Below, piece after piece: positions 52,979-63,373 of a DNA stretch of 64,000 bases. A model generated the notes under the pieces. It saw nothing but the letters and a program-made list of their open reading frames with translations. It ran no database searches and was not told the DNA's origin. Source of the stretch: Methylophilales bacterium (lineage in GTDB: Bacteria > Pseudomonadota > Gammaproteobacteria > Burkholderiales > Methylophilaceae); NCBI GenBank assembly GCA_019823025.1, contig CP081940.1, positions 620,001 through 684,000 of the forward strand. The letters are read 5' to 3'. The translations under genes and the position numbers were made by a program. The stretch's first letter is position 1. Every line of letters starts with the position of its first letter.

Positions 52979-55900
52979 TTAGTTTCTATCAAGATCAATA
53001 TCAATCGCCAAAGAACGAATTTCTTTGGTAAGAACATTAAATGACTCTGGCATACCAGCATCAATTTTATGTTCACCTTTAACAATGTTTTCATAAACCT
53101 TTGTTCTTCCAGAAACATCATCTGATTTAACAGTTAACATTTCTTGGAGTGTATAAGAGGCTCCATAAGCTTCCAATGCCCATACCTCCATCTCACCAAA
53201 TCTTTGTCCACCAAATTGTGCCTTACCGCCCAATGGTTGTTGTGTTACTAAAGAATAAGGTCCAGTTGAACGAGCATGCATCTTATCGTCAACAAGGTGA
53301 TGAAGTTTCAGAATATGCATATAACCCACAGTTACTGGTCTATCAAAAGCATCTCCTGATCTTCCGTCAAATAATCGAACTTGTGTTTTTTTCGCTGCAA
53401 ACTTAAGTAGCTTTGTATGTTCGTGGTCATCGGGATAAGCAATATCTAACATATCCTGAATATCTGATTCTGCTGCCCCATCAAATACTGAAGTTGCGAA
53501 TGGCACACCTTGAATTAGATTTTCAGCAAGCTCTGTAACTTCGTTGTTTTTTAGCCCCTTAATATCTTCTTTCTTACCTGTTGAAGAATTATAGATTTTA
53601 TCAAGCAATCCTCTTACTTCATTGATGTTCTTATTCTCATTAAGTGCCTCATCAATTCTCTTTCCAAGTCCTTTAGCTGCCCAACCAAGGTGCATTTCTA
53701 ATACCTGACCAATATTCATTCTTGATGGGACACCAAGAGGATTTAAAACTACATCCAAGGTCGTTCCGTCTGACATATATGGCATATCCTCAACTGGTAC
53801 AATTTTAGATATCACACCCTTGTTTCCGTGTCTTCCAGCCATTTTATCTCCTGGCTGAATTCTACGTTTGACTGCCATATAGACTTTGACCATTTTTTGA
53901 ACACCTGGAGGTAACTCATCACCTTGAGTTAACTTTCTTTTTTTCTCATCGAATCTTGAATCAAATTCTTTCTTAGCTTTATTTAAATTTTCTTTAAGTG
54001 CTTCTAAGTTTTTAGAATCTTTATCATCGGACAATCTAATATCAAATCTGTCATATCTATCAATGTCAGATAATATTTCTTTAGTTACTTTGGCTCCTTT
54101 TTTTAGACCCTTAGGACCACCAGCAATAGATTTTCCAACAATTAACTTCTCGAGTCGGCTAAATGTATCTTCCTCTACAATCCTTAATTGATCTGCCAAA
54201 TCCTTCTGATATGCATCTAATTGGGCATTTATGATTTGCTCAGCACGGGCATCACGATCAATACCTTCTCTAGTAAACACCTGCACATCAATTATCGTCC
54301 CTGCTTGTCCTGAAGGAACTCTTAAACTGGTATCCTTAACATCTGAAGCTTTCTCACCAAATATTGCCCTTAATAATTTTTCTTCTGGTGTAAGTTGTGT
54401 TTCTCCTTTTGGTGTAACCTTTCCTACTAGAACATCTCCAGCTTCAACTTCAGCGCCAATATGGATAATGCCTGCTTCATCAAGTCTTCCAAGCATACTC
54501 TCTGATAAATTAGAAATGTCTCTTGTAATTTCTTCAGGCCCAAGCTTTGTGTCTCTTGCCACAACCTGTAACTCTTCAATATGAATTGATGTGTATCTAT
54601 CATCAGAAACTACTCTTTCTGAAATTAAGATTGAATCTTCAAAGTTGTAACCGTTCCATGGCATAAAACCAACCAACATATTCTGACCGAGAGCGAGTTC
54701 GCCAACATCTGTTGAAGCCCCATCAGCAATAATATCGCCTCTTTCTATTTTATTTCCAATCTTAACAAGAGGTTTTTGGTTAATATTTGTATTTTGATTT
54801 GATCTTGTATATTTTGTTAAGTTATAAATATCAACTCCCACTTCACCTTGAGTGGCCTCTTTATCATTAACTTTAATTACAATTCTTTGAGAATCAACAT
54901 AATCAACTACTCCGCCTCTCTTAGCTTGTACTGTTGTTCCTGAGTCAGTTGCAACTGTTCTCTCAATACCCGTCCCAACTAGCGCTTTTTCTGCGCGCAG
55001 ACATGGTACTGCTTGTCTTTGCATGTTTGCACCCATTAATGCCCTATTAGCATCGTTATGCTCTAAGAAGGGAATTAATGACGCCGCTACGGACACAATT
55101 TGGCCTGGCGCAACATCCATATAATTAACGTTTTCATTACTAGCCAAAGTAAATTCATTTTTGAATCTTGATGAAACAAGCGTTTCTTTAAATTCACCTT
55201 TATCATTTAATTCTGAATTGGCTTGGGCAATTGTATAGTCGCTTTCTTCAATTGCAGATAAATAATCTATACCTTTTTTAACCTTACCGCTTTCAACAAC
55301 TCTGTATGGAGTTTCTAAAAATCCATATTTATTTGTTTTTGCAAATAATGCTAAAGAATTAATAAGTCCAATATTTGGACCCTCTGGGGTTTCAATAGGA
55401 CAAACTCTTCCGTAATGAGTCGAGTGTACATCCCTAACCTCAAACCCTGCTCGCTCTCTAGTAAGTCCACCAGGACCGAGAGCAGAAATTCTTCTTTTGT
55501 GAGTAATTTCAGATAGTGGATTTGTTTGGTCCATAAATTGTGATAACTGAGATGATCCAAAAAATTCCCTAATTGCACTAGAAATTGGTTTTGAATTTAT
55601 TAAGTCATGCGGCATTAAATTATCTGCTTCAGCTTGGCCTAACCTCTCTTTTACTGCTCTCTCAACTCTGACCAACCCAGTCCTAAACTGATTCTCTACT
55701 AACTCACCAACAGATCGAATTCTTCTATTTCCAAGATGATCAATATCGTCAATTTCTCCACGACCATTTCTTAGTTCAACCAAGATTCCAACCACTGCCA
55801 AAATATCTTCTTTGCTTAAAATAGATTCGCCTTCATCTGAGTTGTGATCTATGTGTCCCTGCAATTTTTGCATCCATGGAGCGAATTGCTCAGCATTTTT

Positions 55901-57184
55901 CGGATAAGCTCTTTTGTTAAATTTCATTCTTCCAACACTAGATAAATCATATCTTTCATGTTTAAAAAACATACCTTCAAATAGATTTTCTACTGAGTCT
56001 GCTGTTGGCGGCTCACCTGGTCTCATCATCCTGTAAATCGCTACTTTTGCTTCGTATTGATCTGGTATTTCATCAGTTGTAAGAGTTTGTGAGATAAAGT
56101 CGCCATGATCTAGATCATTGGAATACAGCGTTTGAAATGTATCAATGCCATTCTCAATAATTTTTTCTAGGATAGGGTATGAATTTCCTTCTTCATCTTT
56201 TTTACTTTCAGCTAATGCAATTTCTTCATTCGCACCAAGAAGAACTTCACCAGTTTCTTTATCTATAATTGATTTTGCAAGCTTCTTACCTTCAAGGAAT
56301 GAGCTATCAACAACAATTGTTTTAATTCCTGATTTTTCTATCTCTCTAATATGCTTTACTGTAATTCTTTTGTCTTTAGCAATTATTAAATTACCTTTTT
56401 TGTCTTTAATATCAAACTTTGCAATTTCACCTCTTAGTCTTGATGGAACTAATTCAAATTCAACTTTCTTACCTTTGACAAAAAAAGTATCGAAATCATA
56501 AAATGTTTCTAATATTTGATCCGATGTTAAACCTAATGCCTTGAGTAATGTTGTGACAGGCATTTTCCTTCTTCGATCAATTCTAAAATATAAATAGTCT
56601 TTAGGATCAAATTCAAAATCTAACCAAGAACCTCTGTAAGGAATTACCCTTGCTGAAAATAGAAATTTTCCAGAGCTATGAGTTTTACCTTTATCGTGCT
56701 CAAAAAATACACCCGGACTTCTATGTAACTGAGAAACAATAACTCTCTCTGTTCCGTTAATGACAAACGATCCATTCTGTGTCATTAATGGAATTTCACC
56801 CATGTATACATCAGACTCTTTAACTTCTTTGATGGTAGGCTGAGATGCCTCTTTATCCATTATTGTGAGCCTCACTGCAGCCCTCAGAGGAACACCATAT
56901 GTTAAACCACGTTGTTGACATTCTTTTACGTCAAATTCTACCTTTCCTAATTTATAACTTACATAATCTAATTTTGCATAACCTGAATGACTAGAAATTG
57001 GGAAAAGAGAGTTGAATGTCGATTGAAGACCTTCGTCTTTCCTATCTTCTAGTGGCACATCTAATTGAAGAAAATTTTTGTAAGACTCAAGTTGCATCTC
57101 AAGTAAATAAGGAACATCTAGGACTTCTTCTCTTTTAGCAAAACTTTTTCTAAGGCGTTTTTTTTCAGTAAAGGAATAGCTCAT
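52979..57184 (-). CDS. rpoB: RNA polymerase beta subunit
   Basis: The protein has 1,401 residues. The rifampicin region [20 protein letters not shown] followed by [19 protein letters not shown] reads as wild type. [19 protein letters not shown] and the C-terminal [24 protein letters not shown] motif, which contacts beta-prime, are intact. It lies after a 124-base spacer with a long hairpin downstream of rplL. Confidence 0.98.
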   Translation of the reverse strand: MSYSFTEKKRLRKSFAKREEVLDVPYLLEMQLESYKNFLQLDVPLEDRKDEGLQSTFNSLFPISSHSGYAKLDYVSYKLGKVEFDVKECQQRGLTYGVPLRAAVRLTIMDKEASQPTIKEVKESDVYMGEIPLMTQNGSFVINGTERVIVSQLHRSPGVFFEHDKGKTHSSGKFLFSARVIPYRGSWLDFEFDPKDYLYFRIDRRRKMPVTTLLKALGLTSDQILETFYDFDTFFVKGKKVEFELVPSRLRGEIAKFDIKDKKGNLIIAKDKRITVKHIREIEKSGIKTIVVDSSFLEGKKLAKSIIDKETGEVLLGANEEIALAESKKDEEGNSYPILEKIIENGIDTFQTLYSNDLDHGDFISQTLTTDEIPDQYEAKVAIYRMMRPGEPPTADSVENLFEGMFFKHERYDLSSVGRMKFNKRAYPKNAEQFAPWMQKLQGHIDHNSDEGESILSKEDILAVVGILVELRNGRGEIDDIDHLGNRRIRSVGELVENQFRTGLVRVERAVKERLGQAEADNLMPHDLINSKPISSAIREFFGSSQLSQFMDQTNPLSEITHKRRISALGPGGLTRERAGFEVRDVHSTHYGRVCPIETPEGPNIGLINSLALFAKTNKYGFLETPYRVVESGKVKKGIDYLSAIEESDYTIAQANSELNDKGEFKETLVSSRFKNEFTLASNENVNYMDVAPGQIVSVAASLIPFLEHNDANRALMGANMQRQAVPCLRAEKALVGTGIERTVATDSGTTVQAKRGGVVDYVDSQRIVIKVNDKEATQGEVGVDIYNLTKYTRSNQNTNINQKPLVKIGNKIERGDIIADGASTDVGELALGQNMLVGFMPWNGYNFEDSILISERVVSDDRYTSIHIEELQVVARDTKLGPEEITRDISNLSESMLGRLDEAGIIHIGAEVEAGDVLVGKVTPKGETQLTPEEKLLRAIFGEKASDVKDTSLRVPSGQAGTIIDVQVFTREGIDRDARAEQIINAQLDAYQKDLADQLRIVEEDTFSRLEKLIVGKSIAGGPKGLKKGAKVTKEILSDIDRYDRFDIRLSDDKDSKNLEALKENLNKAKKEFDSRFDEKKRKLTQGDELPPGVQKMVKVYMAVKRRIQPGDKMAGRHGNKGVISKIVPVEDMPYMSDGTTLDVVLNPLGVPSRMNIGQVLEMHLGWAAKGLGKRIDEALNENKNINEVRGLLDKIYNSSTGKKEDIKGLKNNEVTELAENLIQGVPFATSVFDGAAESDIQDMLDIAYPDDHEHTKLLKFAAKKTQVRLFDGRSGDAFDRPVTVGYMHILKLHHLVDDKMHARSTGPYSLVTQQPLGGKAQFGGQRFGEMEVWALEAYGASYTLQEMLTVKSDDVSGRTKVYENIVKGEHKIDAGMPESFNVLTKEIRSLAIDIDLDRN

Positions 57185-57262
57185 TTAGTCTCCGAAATTT
57201 TTTTATATACAAAGTACAAATCTAATTTGAATCAATATATCTTTATCACTAATAGAATTTAA

Positions 57263-57298
57263 ATAATGGAAGGCTAAAAAAATTAAGCCTTCCATTAT
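57263..57298 (-). promoter_or_regulatory. Long hairpin between rplL and rpoB
   Basis: A perfect 13-bp inverted repeat (arms 57263-57275 and 57286-57298) has a 10-base A/T loop. Only a short, broken T-rich stretch follows on the transcribed strand, so it would terminate partially at most. E. coli has an attenuator and an RNase III site at the same place, which lowers rpoBC output relative to L7/L12. Confidence 0.65.
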
Positions 57299-57308
57299 AA
57301 AAAGTTAA

Positions 57309-57689
57309 TTACTTCAGCTCAGCTGTTGCTCCAGCATCAGTTAATTTTTTCATTGCTTCGTCAGCATCAGCTTTAGCTAGTGCCTCCTTAACAACTTTTG
57401 GAGCAGCATCAACAATATCTTTTGCTTCCTTAAGGCCAAGTCCCGTTATTTCTCGAACTGCTTTAATAACGTTAACCTTGTTATCGCCAATACCTGTTAG
57501 GTGAAGATCAAATTCACTTTTTTCTTCAGCTGCTGCTTCGCCACCACCACCAGCTGCGGCAGGTGCAGCGACTGCAGCTGCTGCTGCTGAAACACCAAAT
57601 TTTTCTTCCATTTCCTTAATAAGTTCTGATAAATCTAAAACCGACATACTACTAACCGCTTCTAGAATATCTTCTTTTGAAATAGCCAT
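57309..57689 (-). CDS. rplL: 50S ribosomal protein L7/L12
   Basis: This 126-residue stalk protein recruits translation GTPases. The N-terminal dimer domain (about 1-35) is followed by an Ala/Gly hinge and the C-terminal factor-binding domain ([40 protein letters not shown]). It lies 45 bases after rplJ. Confidence 0.98.
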   Translation of the reverse strand: MAISKEDILEAVSSMSVLDLSELIKEMEEKFGVSAAAAAVAAPAAAGGGGEAAAEEKSEFDLHLTGIGDNKVNVIKAVREITGLGLKEAKDIVDAAPKVVKEALAKADADEAMKKLTDAGATAELK

Positions 57690-57734
57690 TTTTTAAATAC
57701 TCCTAAATAAATATTAATATAATCTAAGCCAAAG

Positions 57735-58256
57735 TTATGCTGGCTTTTGGTCACGAACTGCTGCAAGACCTCTCACAAATTTTGAAGGTACCTCATTTAA
57801 TGTACTAACAAATTTTGTTATCGGTGCTTGCATTGTGCCCATCAGTTTTGCAAGTAATTCTTCTCGGCTTGGTAATGAAGCAAGTGCTTTAATAGCACCC
57901 ACATCTAGTTTTTCATTAGAGATTGCTCCTGATTTAATCACAAATAAATCGTTTTTCTTCGCGAAATCATTTAATACTTTCGCTGCAGCAACAGGATCTT
58001 CTGATATGCCGTACATTAAGGGCCCTGTCATATCCTCAGATAATGAGGAAAATGGAGTATCGGTTACAGCTCTTTTTACCAAGTTATTTTTCAATACCTT
58101 AAGATAAACGCCCGATTTTCTAGCTTCAGCTCTTAATGTTGTCATCTCTCCAACCCCCACACCACGATACTCAGCAAGTATCATCGCTTGGGCACTTTCG
58201 ATTGTTTTGCTTACTTCAGCAACAACTTCTTTTTTTTCTTCAAGATTCAGACTCAA
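57735..58256 (-). CDS. rplJ: 50S ribosomal protein L10
   Basis: This 173-residue stalk base anchors L7/L12 dimers and, with them, represses its own operon. It begins [20 protein letters not shown] and contains [20 protein letters not shown]. The start is TTG with AAGGAG six bases upstream; this start gives the standard N-terminus and the next ATG would cut the protein. A recognisable L10 leader lies upstream. Confidence 0.96.
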   Translation of the reverse strand: MSLNLEEKKEVVAEVSKTIESAQAMILAEYRGVGVGEMTTLRAEARKSGVYLKVLKNNLVKRAVTDTPFSSLSEDMTGPLMYGISEDPVAAAKVLNDFAKKNDLFVIKSGAISNEKLDVGAIKALASLPSREELLAKLMGTMQAPITKFVSTLNEVPSKFVRGLAAVRDQKPA

Positions 58257-58335
58257 AGTCTTCTCCTTCCGTTAAATAAAGTACTCATTTCTAAGTACAA
58301 CAACAGCATCCACTATGAGGATATTTATCCAATTA

Positions 58336-58410
58336 GGGGAAACGCCATCTGCGTAGGCTTTAACTAAATTAAACTTCCGTACCTACGGTCTTTGATAACT
58401 TCATCGAAAA
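58336..58410 (-). ncRNA. L10 leader (autoregulatory mRNA element)
   Basis: In the 210-base gap before rplJ the minus strand reads AAAGACCGTAGGTACGGAAG, a variable stretch, then GCCTACGCAGATGGCGTTTC. CGTAGG pairs with CCTACG. This is the pattern of the L10 leader, bound by the L10-(L12) complex to repress rplJL-rpoBC translation. The boundaries are approximate. Confidence 0.75.
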
Positions 58411-58440
58411 GTTTCTTTCAATGAACCCAAAGTTTCTTAT

Positions 58441-58459
58441 GTGAAAATTATATTTTCAC
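58441..58459 (-). promoter_or_regulatory. Hairpin just after rplA
   Basis: A perfect 8-bp inverted repeat (GTGAAAAT / ATTTTCAC, 3-base loop) starts 7 bases after the rplA stop. There is no T-run behind it. It could protect or process the rplKA message, or start the L10 leader region. Confidence 0.45.
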
Positions 58460-58466
58460 AAATTCT

Positions 58467-59144
58467 TTATTGCTCTATTCTTACCCCTACACCCATTGTG
58501 CTTGATATAGAAAGTTTTTTAATGAAGACACCTTTTGTACCCTCAGGTTTTGATTTATTCACCGCATCCATTAATGCAGAAAGATTTTTTTCAAGCTGTG
58601 CAGTTGTGAACGAAGCTCTACCAATTGTGCAATGAATTACACCGCCCTTGTCAGTTCTATATTGAACCTGTCCCGCTTTCGCATTTTCTACAGCTTTGCT
58701 TGGTTGGGGAGTAACTGTTCCTACTTTAGGGTTTGGCATCAATCCTCTTGGGCCTAAAACTTGGCCTAATGTTCCCACAATTTTCATTGCATCAGGCGTA
58801 GCAATTAGAACATCAAACTCCATAACACCTTTTTTAATTTGGTCTGCCAGGTCTTCAAAACCCACAAGGTCTGCACCTGCTTTCTTTGCATCCTCAGCAG
58901 CATCACCTTGAGCAAAAACTGCGACTCTCGTTGACTTACCTGTTCCACTTGGCAGAACAAGGGCTCCTCTTACGAGTTGATCAGATTTTTTTGGATCAAT
59001 TCCTAATTTAATTGCTACATCTATTGACTCGTCAAATTTAGCTTTAGCTGTTTTTTTAACTAGCTCTAAACCGGCATTCACCTCATAAAACTTGTCTCTA
59101 TCAACAATCTCAGACAAAGATTTCATTCTTTTACTTAAATTCAT
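58467..59144 (-). CDS. rplA: 50S ribosomal protein L1
   Basis: The 225 residues start at the ATG at 59144 ([20 protein letters not shown]), which has GGAGGG 6 bases upstream. The longer open frame to 59210 runs into rplK and is not used. [39 protein letters not shown] and [15 protein letters not shown] are typical. In E. coli L1 represses translation of rplK-rplA. Confidence 0.97.
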   Translation of the reverse strand: MNLSKRMKSLSEIVDRDKFYEVNAGLELVKKTAKAKFDESIDVAIKLGIDPKKSDQLVRGALVLPSGTGKSTRVAVFAQGDAAEDAKKAGADLVGFEDLADQIKKGVMEFDVLIATPDAMKIVGTLGQVLGPRGLMPNPKVGTVTPQPSKAVENAKAGQVQYRTDKGGVIHCTIGRASFTTAQLEKNLSALMDAVNKSKPEGTKGVFIKKLSISSTMGVGVRIEQ

Positions 59145-59145
59145 T

Positions 59146-59577
59146 TTATTGACCCTCCACTTCAATACCCATACTTCTTGCACTTCCTGCAATTGTTTTA
59201 ACTGCTGCATCCATATCTGAGGCAGTTAAATCAGGCATTTTAGTTTTCGCAATTTCTTCTGCTTGTGCTCGAGTAATCTTCCCAACCTTATCTGTATGAG
59301 GTACAGGAGAACCCTTACTTAATTTTGCTGCTTTTTTGAGCAAAATTGAAGCAGGCGGAGTTTTCATAATAAACGTGAAACTTTTATCAGAAAACGCTGT
59401 AATCACCACTGGAATTGGAAGTCCTGGCTCTACACTTTGTGTTGCTGCATTAAATGCTTTACAAAAATCCATAATATTAAGCCCTCTTTGTCCGAGTGCT
59501 GGACCAACTGGTGGACTTGGGTTTGCTTTTCCCGCCGGGATCTGCAATTTAATATATCCTTCTATTTTCTTTGCCAT
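59146..59577 (-). CDS. rplK: 50S ribosomal protein L11
   Basis: This 143-residue GTPase-centre protein is needed for RelA activation. [20 protein letters not shown] and [20 protein letters not shown] are conserved, with the Pro-rich hinge. Its stop lies one base before the rplA start, so the two are coupled. Confidence 0.98.
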   Translation of the reverse strand: MAKKIEGYIKLQIPAGKANPSPPVGPALGQRGLNIMDFCKAFNAATQSVEPGLPIPVVITAFSDKSFTFIMKTPPASILLKKAAKLSKGSPVPHTDKVGKITRAQAEEIAKTKMPDLTASDMDAAVKTIAGSARSMGIEVEGQ

Positions 59578-59631
59578 TTTATTTATCTCTCCTAAATTTG
59601 GTACAAACGCTTTTCAGCTCCCAATTAAAAA

Positions 59632-60168
59632 CTAAACTTCTTTTTCTATTTGGCCAAACTCTAATTCAACCGGCGTTGCTCGACCAAAGATTACTACTGA
59701 AACCCTTAATTTACTTTTCTCATAATTTATTTCTTCGACAGAACCAGAGAAATCTTTAAAGGGCCCATCAATAACTCTCACTGATTCGCCTACTTCAAAG
59801 GTTAATTTTTGTGTTGGATTAACTTTACTGTCATCCATCCTACGAAGAATAATATCTACTTCAGTATCTTTTATTGCTGTCGGTTTCTGTCCATTCCCCC
59901 CAATAAAGGTTGAGACTTTTGGAGTGCTTTTAACTAAGTGCCAACTATCATCATTCATATCCATTTGTACTAAGACATATCCTGGATATAATCTTCTTTC
60001 AGTAATTGTTTTTTTTCCTGATTTCATTTCAACAACTTCCTCAACAGGAACCAAAATATCTCCAAACAAATCTTCATGACCTGACTGAGCGACTCTATCT
60101 AATAAGCCTTTTTGGACGATTTTTTCATATCCTGAGAAAGCTTGAACTGCGTACCATCTTTTTGACAT
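59632..60168 (-). CDS. nusG: Transcription termination/antitermination factor NusG
   Basis: The protein has 178 residues. The NGN domain (about 5-110) starts [20 protein letters not shown] and contains [20 protein letters not shown]. The C-terminal KOW domain (about 125-178; [20 protein letters not shown]) binds Rho or S10. It is coupled to secE by a one-base overlap. Confidence 0.98.
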   Translation of the reverse strand: MSKRWYAVQAFSGYEKIVQKGLLDRVAQSGHEDLFGDILVPVEEVVEMKSGKKTITERRLYPGYVLVQMDMNDDSWHLVKSTPKVSTFIGGNGQKPTAIKDTEVDIILRRMDDSKVNPTQKLTFEVGESVRVIDGPFKDFSGSVEEINYEKSKLRVSVVIFGRATPVELEFGQIEKEV

Positions 60169-60524
60169 TAACTACCTCGCCCTAATAAAATATTTATAAC
60201 GTAAGAAAAGAAAATATCAATAAAAGCTAAAAAAATTGCCATTATTACTACCAATACAAAAACGACTAAGGTCATTTGTATTGTTTCTTTTCGAGTTGGC
60301 CAAACAACTTTCTTTGCTTCTGTGATTGCTTCTTTTATAAACTTTAATAATCGATCACCTTGGCTTGTAGTAGAAAACACATATGTTGCTGCAACAAACC
60401 CAACCAAAACAGAAAGAATTCTAAAAACAAGAGGGTGGTCAAATAAAATATAAAATCCACCTAAGCCTGCAATTAATAGTAAAAATGATAAAACTAACTT
60501 TATATTCATTACATTCATTTTCAC
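60168..60524 (-). CDS. secE: Protein translocase subunit SecE
   Basis: The 118 residues have three membrane helices, like the long E. coli form. [20 protein letters not shown] near residues 73-92 is the SecE signature amphipathic helix and is followed by the essential third helix. The start is taken as GTG (60524), which has AGGG 5 bases upstream; in-frame ATGs at 60518 and 60509 are alternatives. It lies just after tRNA-Trp. Confidence 0.93.
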   Translation of the reverse strand: MKMNVMNIKLVLSFLLLIAGLGGFYILFDHPLVFRILSVLVGFVAATYVFSTTSQGDRLLKFIKEAITEAKKVVWPTRKETIQMTLVVFVLVVIMAIFLAFIDIFFSYVINILLGRGS

Positions 60525-60537
60525 ATTTTCCCTAATA

Positions 60538-60613
60538 TGGCAGGCCAGGAGGGCTTCGAACCCCCAACCCTCGGTTTTGGAGACCGATACTCTACCAATT
60601 GAGCTACTGGCCT
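60538..60613 (-). tRNA. tRNA-Trp (anticodon CCA)
   Basis: It has a 7-bp acceptor AGGCCAG / CTGGCCT, anticodon loop CTCCAAA (anticodon CCA), T-arm with GGTTCGAAG and an encoded 3' CCA. It lies between tufB and secE, a common proteobacterial position, and is likely cut out of the tufB-secE transcript. Confidence 0.97.
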
Positions 60614-60614
60614 A

Positions 60615-61849
60615 TTTTTAATTTATCTTATTCAATAACTTTTACTACAACACCGGAGCCAACTGTTCGGCCACCTTCACGAATCGCAAATCTTAAACCT
60701 TCTTCCATCGCGATTGGTGCAATCAATGTTGCTGTAATTGATACATTATCTCCTGGCATTACCATTTCAGTACCTTCTGGTAACTCCACTGCACCCGTTA
60801 CATCTGTTGTTCTAAAGTAGAATTGTGGACGATACCCATTAAAGAATGGTGTATGACGACCGCCTTCTTCTTTGCTTAAGCTGTATATCTCAGCAGTAAA
60901 TTTAGTATGTGGCTTAATTGAACCTGGCTTACAAAGTACTTGGCCACGTTCTACATCTTCTCGTGCTGTACCTCTTAATAGGACACCGACGTTATCTCCT
61001 GCTTGACCTTGGTCTAATAACTTACGGAACATCTCAACGCCTGTACATGTTGTTTTTACTGTATCTTTAAGGCCCACAATTTCAATTTCTTCGTTTACCT
61101 TAACAACGCCTCGCTCCACTCGACCTGTTACCACAGTTCCACGTCCAGAGATTGAGAACACGTCCTCAACTGGCATTAAGAAATCACCATCGATTGCACG
61201 TTTTGGTTCTGGAATATAACTATCAAGTGCTTCAGCTAATTTTAAAATCGCTGGCTCACCAATATCTGATTGATCACCTTCAAGTGCTTTAAGTGCTGAT
61301 CCCATTACGATAGGAATGTCATCACCTGGGAAATCATATTTACTTAGTAGTTCACGTACTTCCATTTCAACAAGCTCAAGAAGTTCTTTGTCATCTACCA
61401 TGTCTGCTTTATTTAAGAACACAACAATATGTGGAACACCCACTTGTCTTGATAAGAGGATATGTTCACGCGTCTGAGGCATTGGGCCATCAGCTGCTGA
61501 ACATACAAGAATTGCGCCGTCCATTTGAGCAGCACCTGTAATCATATTTTTCACATAATCCGCATGGCCTGGACAGTCTACGTGAGCATAGTGACGTTTT
61601 TCTGTTTCATATTCAACGTGAGATGTATTAATTGTTATGCCACGCGCTTTTTCTTCTGGCGCTGAATCAATCTCTGCAAAATCTTTTTTGTCTCCACCAA
61701 ATTTTTTGGTCAGTACAGTCGATATTGCTGCTGTTAATGTAGTTTTACCATGATCCACGTGGCCAATTGTGCCAACGTTGACATGGGGTTTGTTACGCTC
61801 AAATTTATCCTTAGCCATAATCTCTTATCCTTATAAAACAGTTTTTTAA
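60615..61849 (-). repeat. tuf repeat, copy B
   Basis: This is the second copy of the 1,235-base identical tract also present at 44320-45554. The flanks differ completely: tRNA genes here, rpsJ and fusA at copy A. Confidence 0.9.
60628..61818 (-). CDS. tufB: Elongation factor Tu, copy B
   Basis: The 396 residues are identical to the copy at 44333-45523, with G motifs [13 protein letters not shown] and NKAD. The order tRNA-Tyr, tRNA-Gly, tRNA-Thr, tufB is the same as in E. coli, so this is the tufB position. It is read from the tRNA promoter, followed by tRNA-Trp and secE. Two copies let the cell supply this abundant factor from two differently controlled transcripts. Confidence 0.98.
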   Translation of the reverse strand: MAKDKFERNKPHVNVGTIGHVDHGKTTLTAAISTVLTKKFGGDKKDFAEIDSAPEEKARGITINTSHVEYETEKRHYAHVDCPGHADYVKNMITGAAQMDGAILVCSAADGPMPQTREHILLSRQVGVPHIVVFLNKADMVDDKELLELVEMEVRELLSKYDFPGDDIPIVMGSALKALEGDQSDIGEPAILKLAEALDSYIPEPKRAIDGDFLMPVEDVFSISGRGTVVTGRVERGVVKVNEEIEIVGLKDTVKTTCTGVEMFRKLLDQGQAGDNVGVLLRGTAREDVERGQVLCKPGSIKPHTKFTAEIYSLSKEEGGRHTPFFNGYRPQFYFRTTDVTGAVELPEGTEMVMPGDNVSITATLIAPIAMEEGLRFAIREGGRTVGSGVVVKVIE

Positions 61850-61870
61850 TAAACATTAGCCCAAAAAATC

Positions 61871-61945
<75 letters not shown>

Positions 61946-61965
61946 AAAACATTCCCTTTTAATAC

Positions 61966-62041
61966 TGGAGCGGGCGACGAGGTTCGAACTCGCGACATTT
62001 AGTTTGGAAAACTAATGCTCTACCAACTGAGCTACACCCGC
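61966..62041 (-). tRNA. tRNA-Gly (anticodon UCC)
   Basis: Acceptor GCGGGTG / CGCCCGC with one G-T pair, anticodon loop TTTCCAA (anticodon TCC) and an encoded CCA. It lies 20 bases upstream of tRNA-Thr(GGU). Confidence 0.97.
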
Positions 62042-62077
62042 ACACCTCTCTAAATACTCCAAACACAGCATAAACTG

Positions 62078-62162
62078 TGGTGGAGGGAGTAGGATTCGAA
62101 CCTACGTACTCTGAGAGAACGGATTTACAGTCCGTCGCCTTTAACCACTCGGCCATCCCTCC
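62078..62162 (-). tRNA. tRNA-Tyr (anticodon GUA)
   Basis: This class II tRNA of 85 bases has a long variable arm. Acceptor GGAGGGA / TCCCTCC, anticodon loop CTGTAAA (anticodon GTA), encoded CCA. It is the first gene behind a near-consensus promoter. Confidence 0.97.
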
Positions 62163-62177
62163 AAAACCGAACCCGAA

Positions 62178-62206
62178 ATTATCCGTTCTTTTTAGAAATT
62201 TGTCAA
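62178..62206 (-). promoter_or_regulatory. Promoter of tRNA-Tyr/Gly/Thr-tufB
   Basis: On the minus strand a perfect TTGACA (62201-62206), a 17-base spacer and GATAAT (62178-62183) are followed by TTCGGG. Transcription would start a few bases before tRNA-Tyr. The GC-rich discriminator is typical of stringently controlled stable-RNA promoters. Confidence 0.8.
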
Positions 62207-62262
62207 TTAAAACAATCACATCAATTTCTAAAAAAAATAATAATTAAAGCCTTCAAGTTTAA

Positions 62263-62338
62263 TGGTGCCCGGTGCCGGAATCGAACTGGCGACAACATGA
62301 TTACAAGTCAAGTGCTCTACCAACTGAGCTAACCGGGC
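62263..62338 (-). tRNA. tRNA-Thr (anticodon UGU), with an anticodon-stem mismatch
   Basis: Acceptor GCCCGGT / ACCGGGC, D-arm GCTCAGTTGGTAGAGC, anticodon loop CTTGTAA (anticodon TGT), T-arm AGTTCGATT and encoded CCA. The anticodon stem is CTTGA against TCATG, leaving a U-U mismatch at 28-42. All other invariant positions look normal. It is separated from tRNA-Tyr by a promoter. Confidence 0.93.
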
Positions 62339-62350
62339 GAAAAAAATGTA

Positions 62351-62359
62351 ACTATATCA
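62351..62359 (-). promoter_or_regulatory. Possible extended -10 promoter of tRNA-Thr(UGU)
   Basis: TGATATAGT on the minus strand is an extended -10 (TGN plus TATAGT) 12 bases before the tRNA 5' end. No good -35 is seen at the right distance. Confidence 0.35.
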
Positions 62360-62389
62360 AGATTTTTAAAATCAAACTACTTAATTTTG

Positions 62390-62767
62390 TCATTTAACAA
62401 TAGTTAAATGAGATTTTGGTTTTGATATGCTTTGATTTATATTCTTGCTACCAGGTGGCACCTTTTTACCTTCACTAAAAAAAATTCCATCGCCACTTTC
62501 CTTTGCATAAACGCCTAAGATGGATGTAATTGGTAAGAATACATTAAAAGAATTACCACTAAACCTGCTCTTAAATGAAATTCCATCGTCATCAATATAT
62601 AAATTTTGAATTGACTGAGGCGATAAATTAAGAACAATTTCTTTTGACTTCGATATGGCCTCTGGAATCAATGTTTCTTTTCCAACCAAACTCATTACAT
62701 AGGGTGTGTTCTCATTATCAATACACCAATCATAAATAGCTCTTATGAGATATGGCTTCTTATCCAA
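62390..62767 (-). CDS. sspB: ClpXP protease specificity-enhancing factor SspB
   Basis: This 125-residue adaptor delivers ssrA-tagged proteins to ClpXP. KPYLIRAIYDWCIDNENTPY, SPQSIQNLYIDDDGISFKSR and the C-terminal flexible end (PKSHLTIVK), which should carry the ClpX-binding tip, are visible. The start is TTG; GAGG in the end of sspA is the likely ribosome site, and this start gives the family's usual N-terminus. It is 5 bases after sspA. Confidence 0.93.
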   Translation of the reverse strand: MDKKPYLIRAIYDWCIDNENTPYVMSLVGKETLIPEAISKSKEIVLNLSPQSIQNLYIDDDGISFKSRFSGNSFNVFLPITSILGVYAKESGDGIFFSEGKKVPPGSKNINQSISKPKSHLTIVK

Positions 62768-62772
62768 AAAAA

Positions 62773-63369
62773 CTACCTCATTGCTTTTTCTGTTGGGGAC
62801 ATTGCTTCTTCAAACAATGGTCTTTTAAACAGTTTATCTGCATATTTTAGGATTGAAGAGCTTTGATTGGGCAACTTAATTTCGTAGTGGTCTAAACGCC
62901 ATAATAACGGGGCAATCGCAACATCTAACATTGAATATTCATCATGAAGTAAATATGGTTGCTTGCTAAGTATAGGCGTCAACTTAATTAACGTTTCAGT
63001 AATAATTTTCCTTGCAGCTGTTTTTTTTGACTGATCTGATGAATCCATATCATGCATATGAATAAACAATTCACTTTCGAAATCCTTTAAAAATAGTCTT
63101 GCCCTCGCACGCATAACTGGATCAGGCGGCATAAGTTGTGGGTGAGGAAATCTCTCATCAATATACTCATTAATGATATTTGCATCTGTCAGTACCAAGT
63201 CTCTCTCGACTAGAACAGGAGCATTTGAATAAGGGCTTAGTATTGATAAATCTTCTGACTGATTAGTAAGGTCTACGTCAACCACCTCAAAATCCATTCC
63301 TTTTTCAAAAAGGACTATACGGCATCGGTGGCTGAAGGGGTCTGTTGAATTTGAATATAATTTCATCAT
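62773..63369 (-). CDS. sspA: Stringent starvation protein A
   Basis: The 198 residues have a glutathione-S-transferase fold. SspA binds RNA polymerase and helps in starvation and acid tolerance. DPFSHRCRIVLFEKGMDFEV (about 11-30) and VDLTNQSEDL are typical, with an all-helical C-terminal domain. Two Met codons open the frame. The petC-sspA-sspB order is frequent in beta- and gammaproteobacteria. Confidence 0.94.
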   Translation of the reverse strand: MMKLYSNSTDPFSHRCRIVLFEKGMDFEVVDVDLTNQSEDLSILSPYSNAPVLVERDLVLTDANIINEYIDERFPHPQLMPPDPVMRARARLFLKDFESELFIHMHDMDSSDQSKKTAARKIITETLIKLTPILSKQPYLLHDEYSMLDVAIAPLLWRLDHYEIKLPNQSSSILKYADKLFKRPLFEEAMSPTEKAMR

Positions 63370-63373
63370 TGTA

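Noticed and set aside
58446..58451. TATAAT inside the palindrome after rplA as an rplJ promoter
   Set aside because: No TTG-type -35 is found 16-18 bases upstream and there is no extended -10.
59578..59631. Possible L1-binding operator before rplK
   Set aside because: GGGAGCTGAAAAGC is suggestive, but I could not draw the two-helix L1 motif with confidence.
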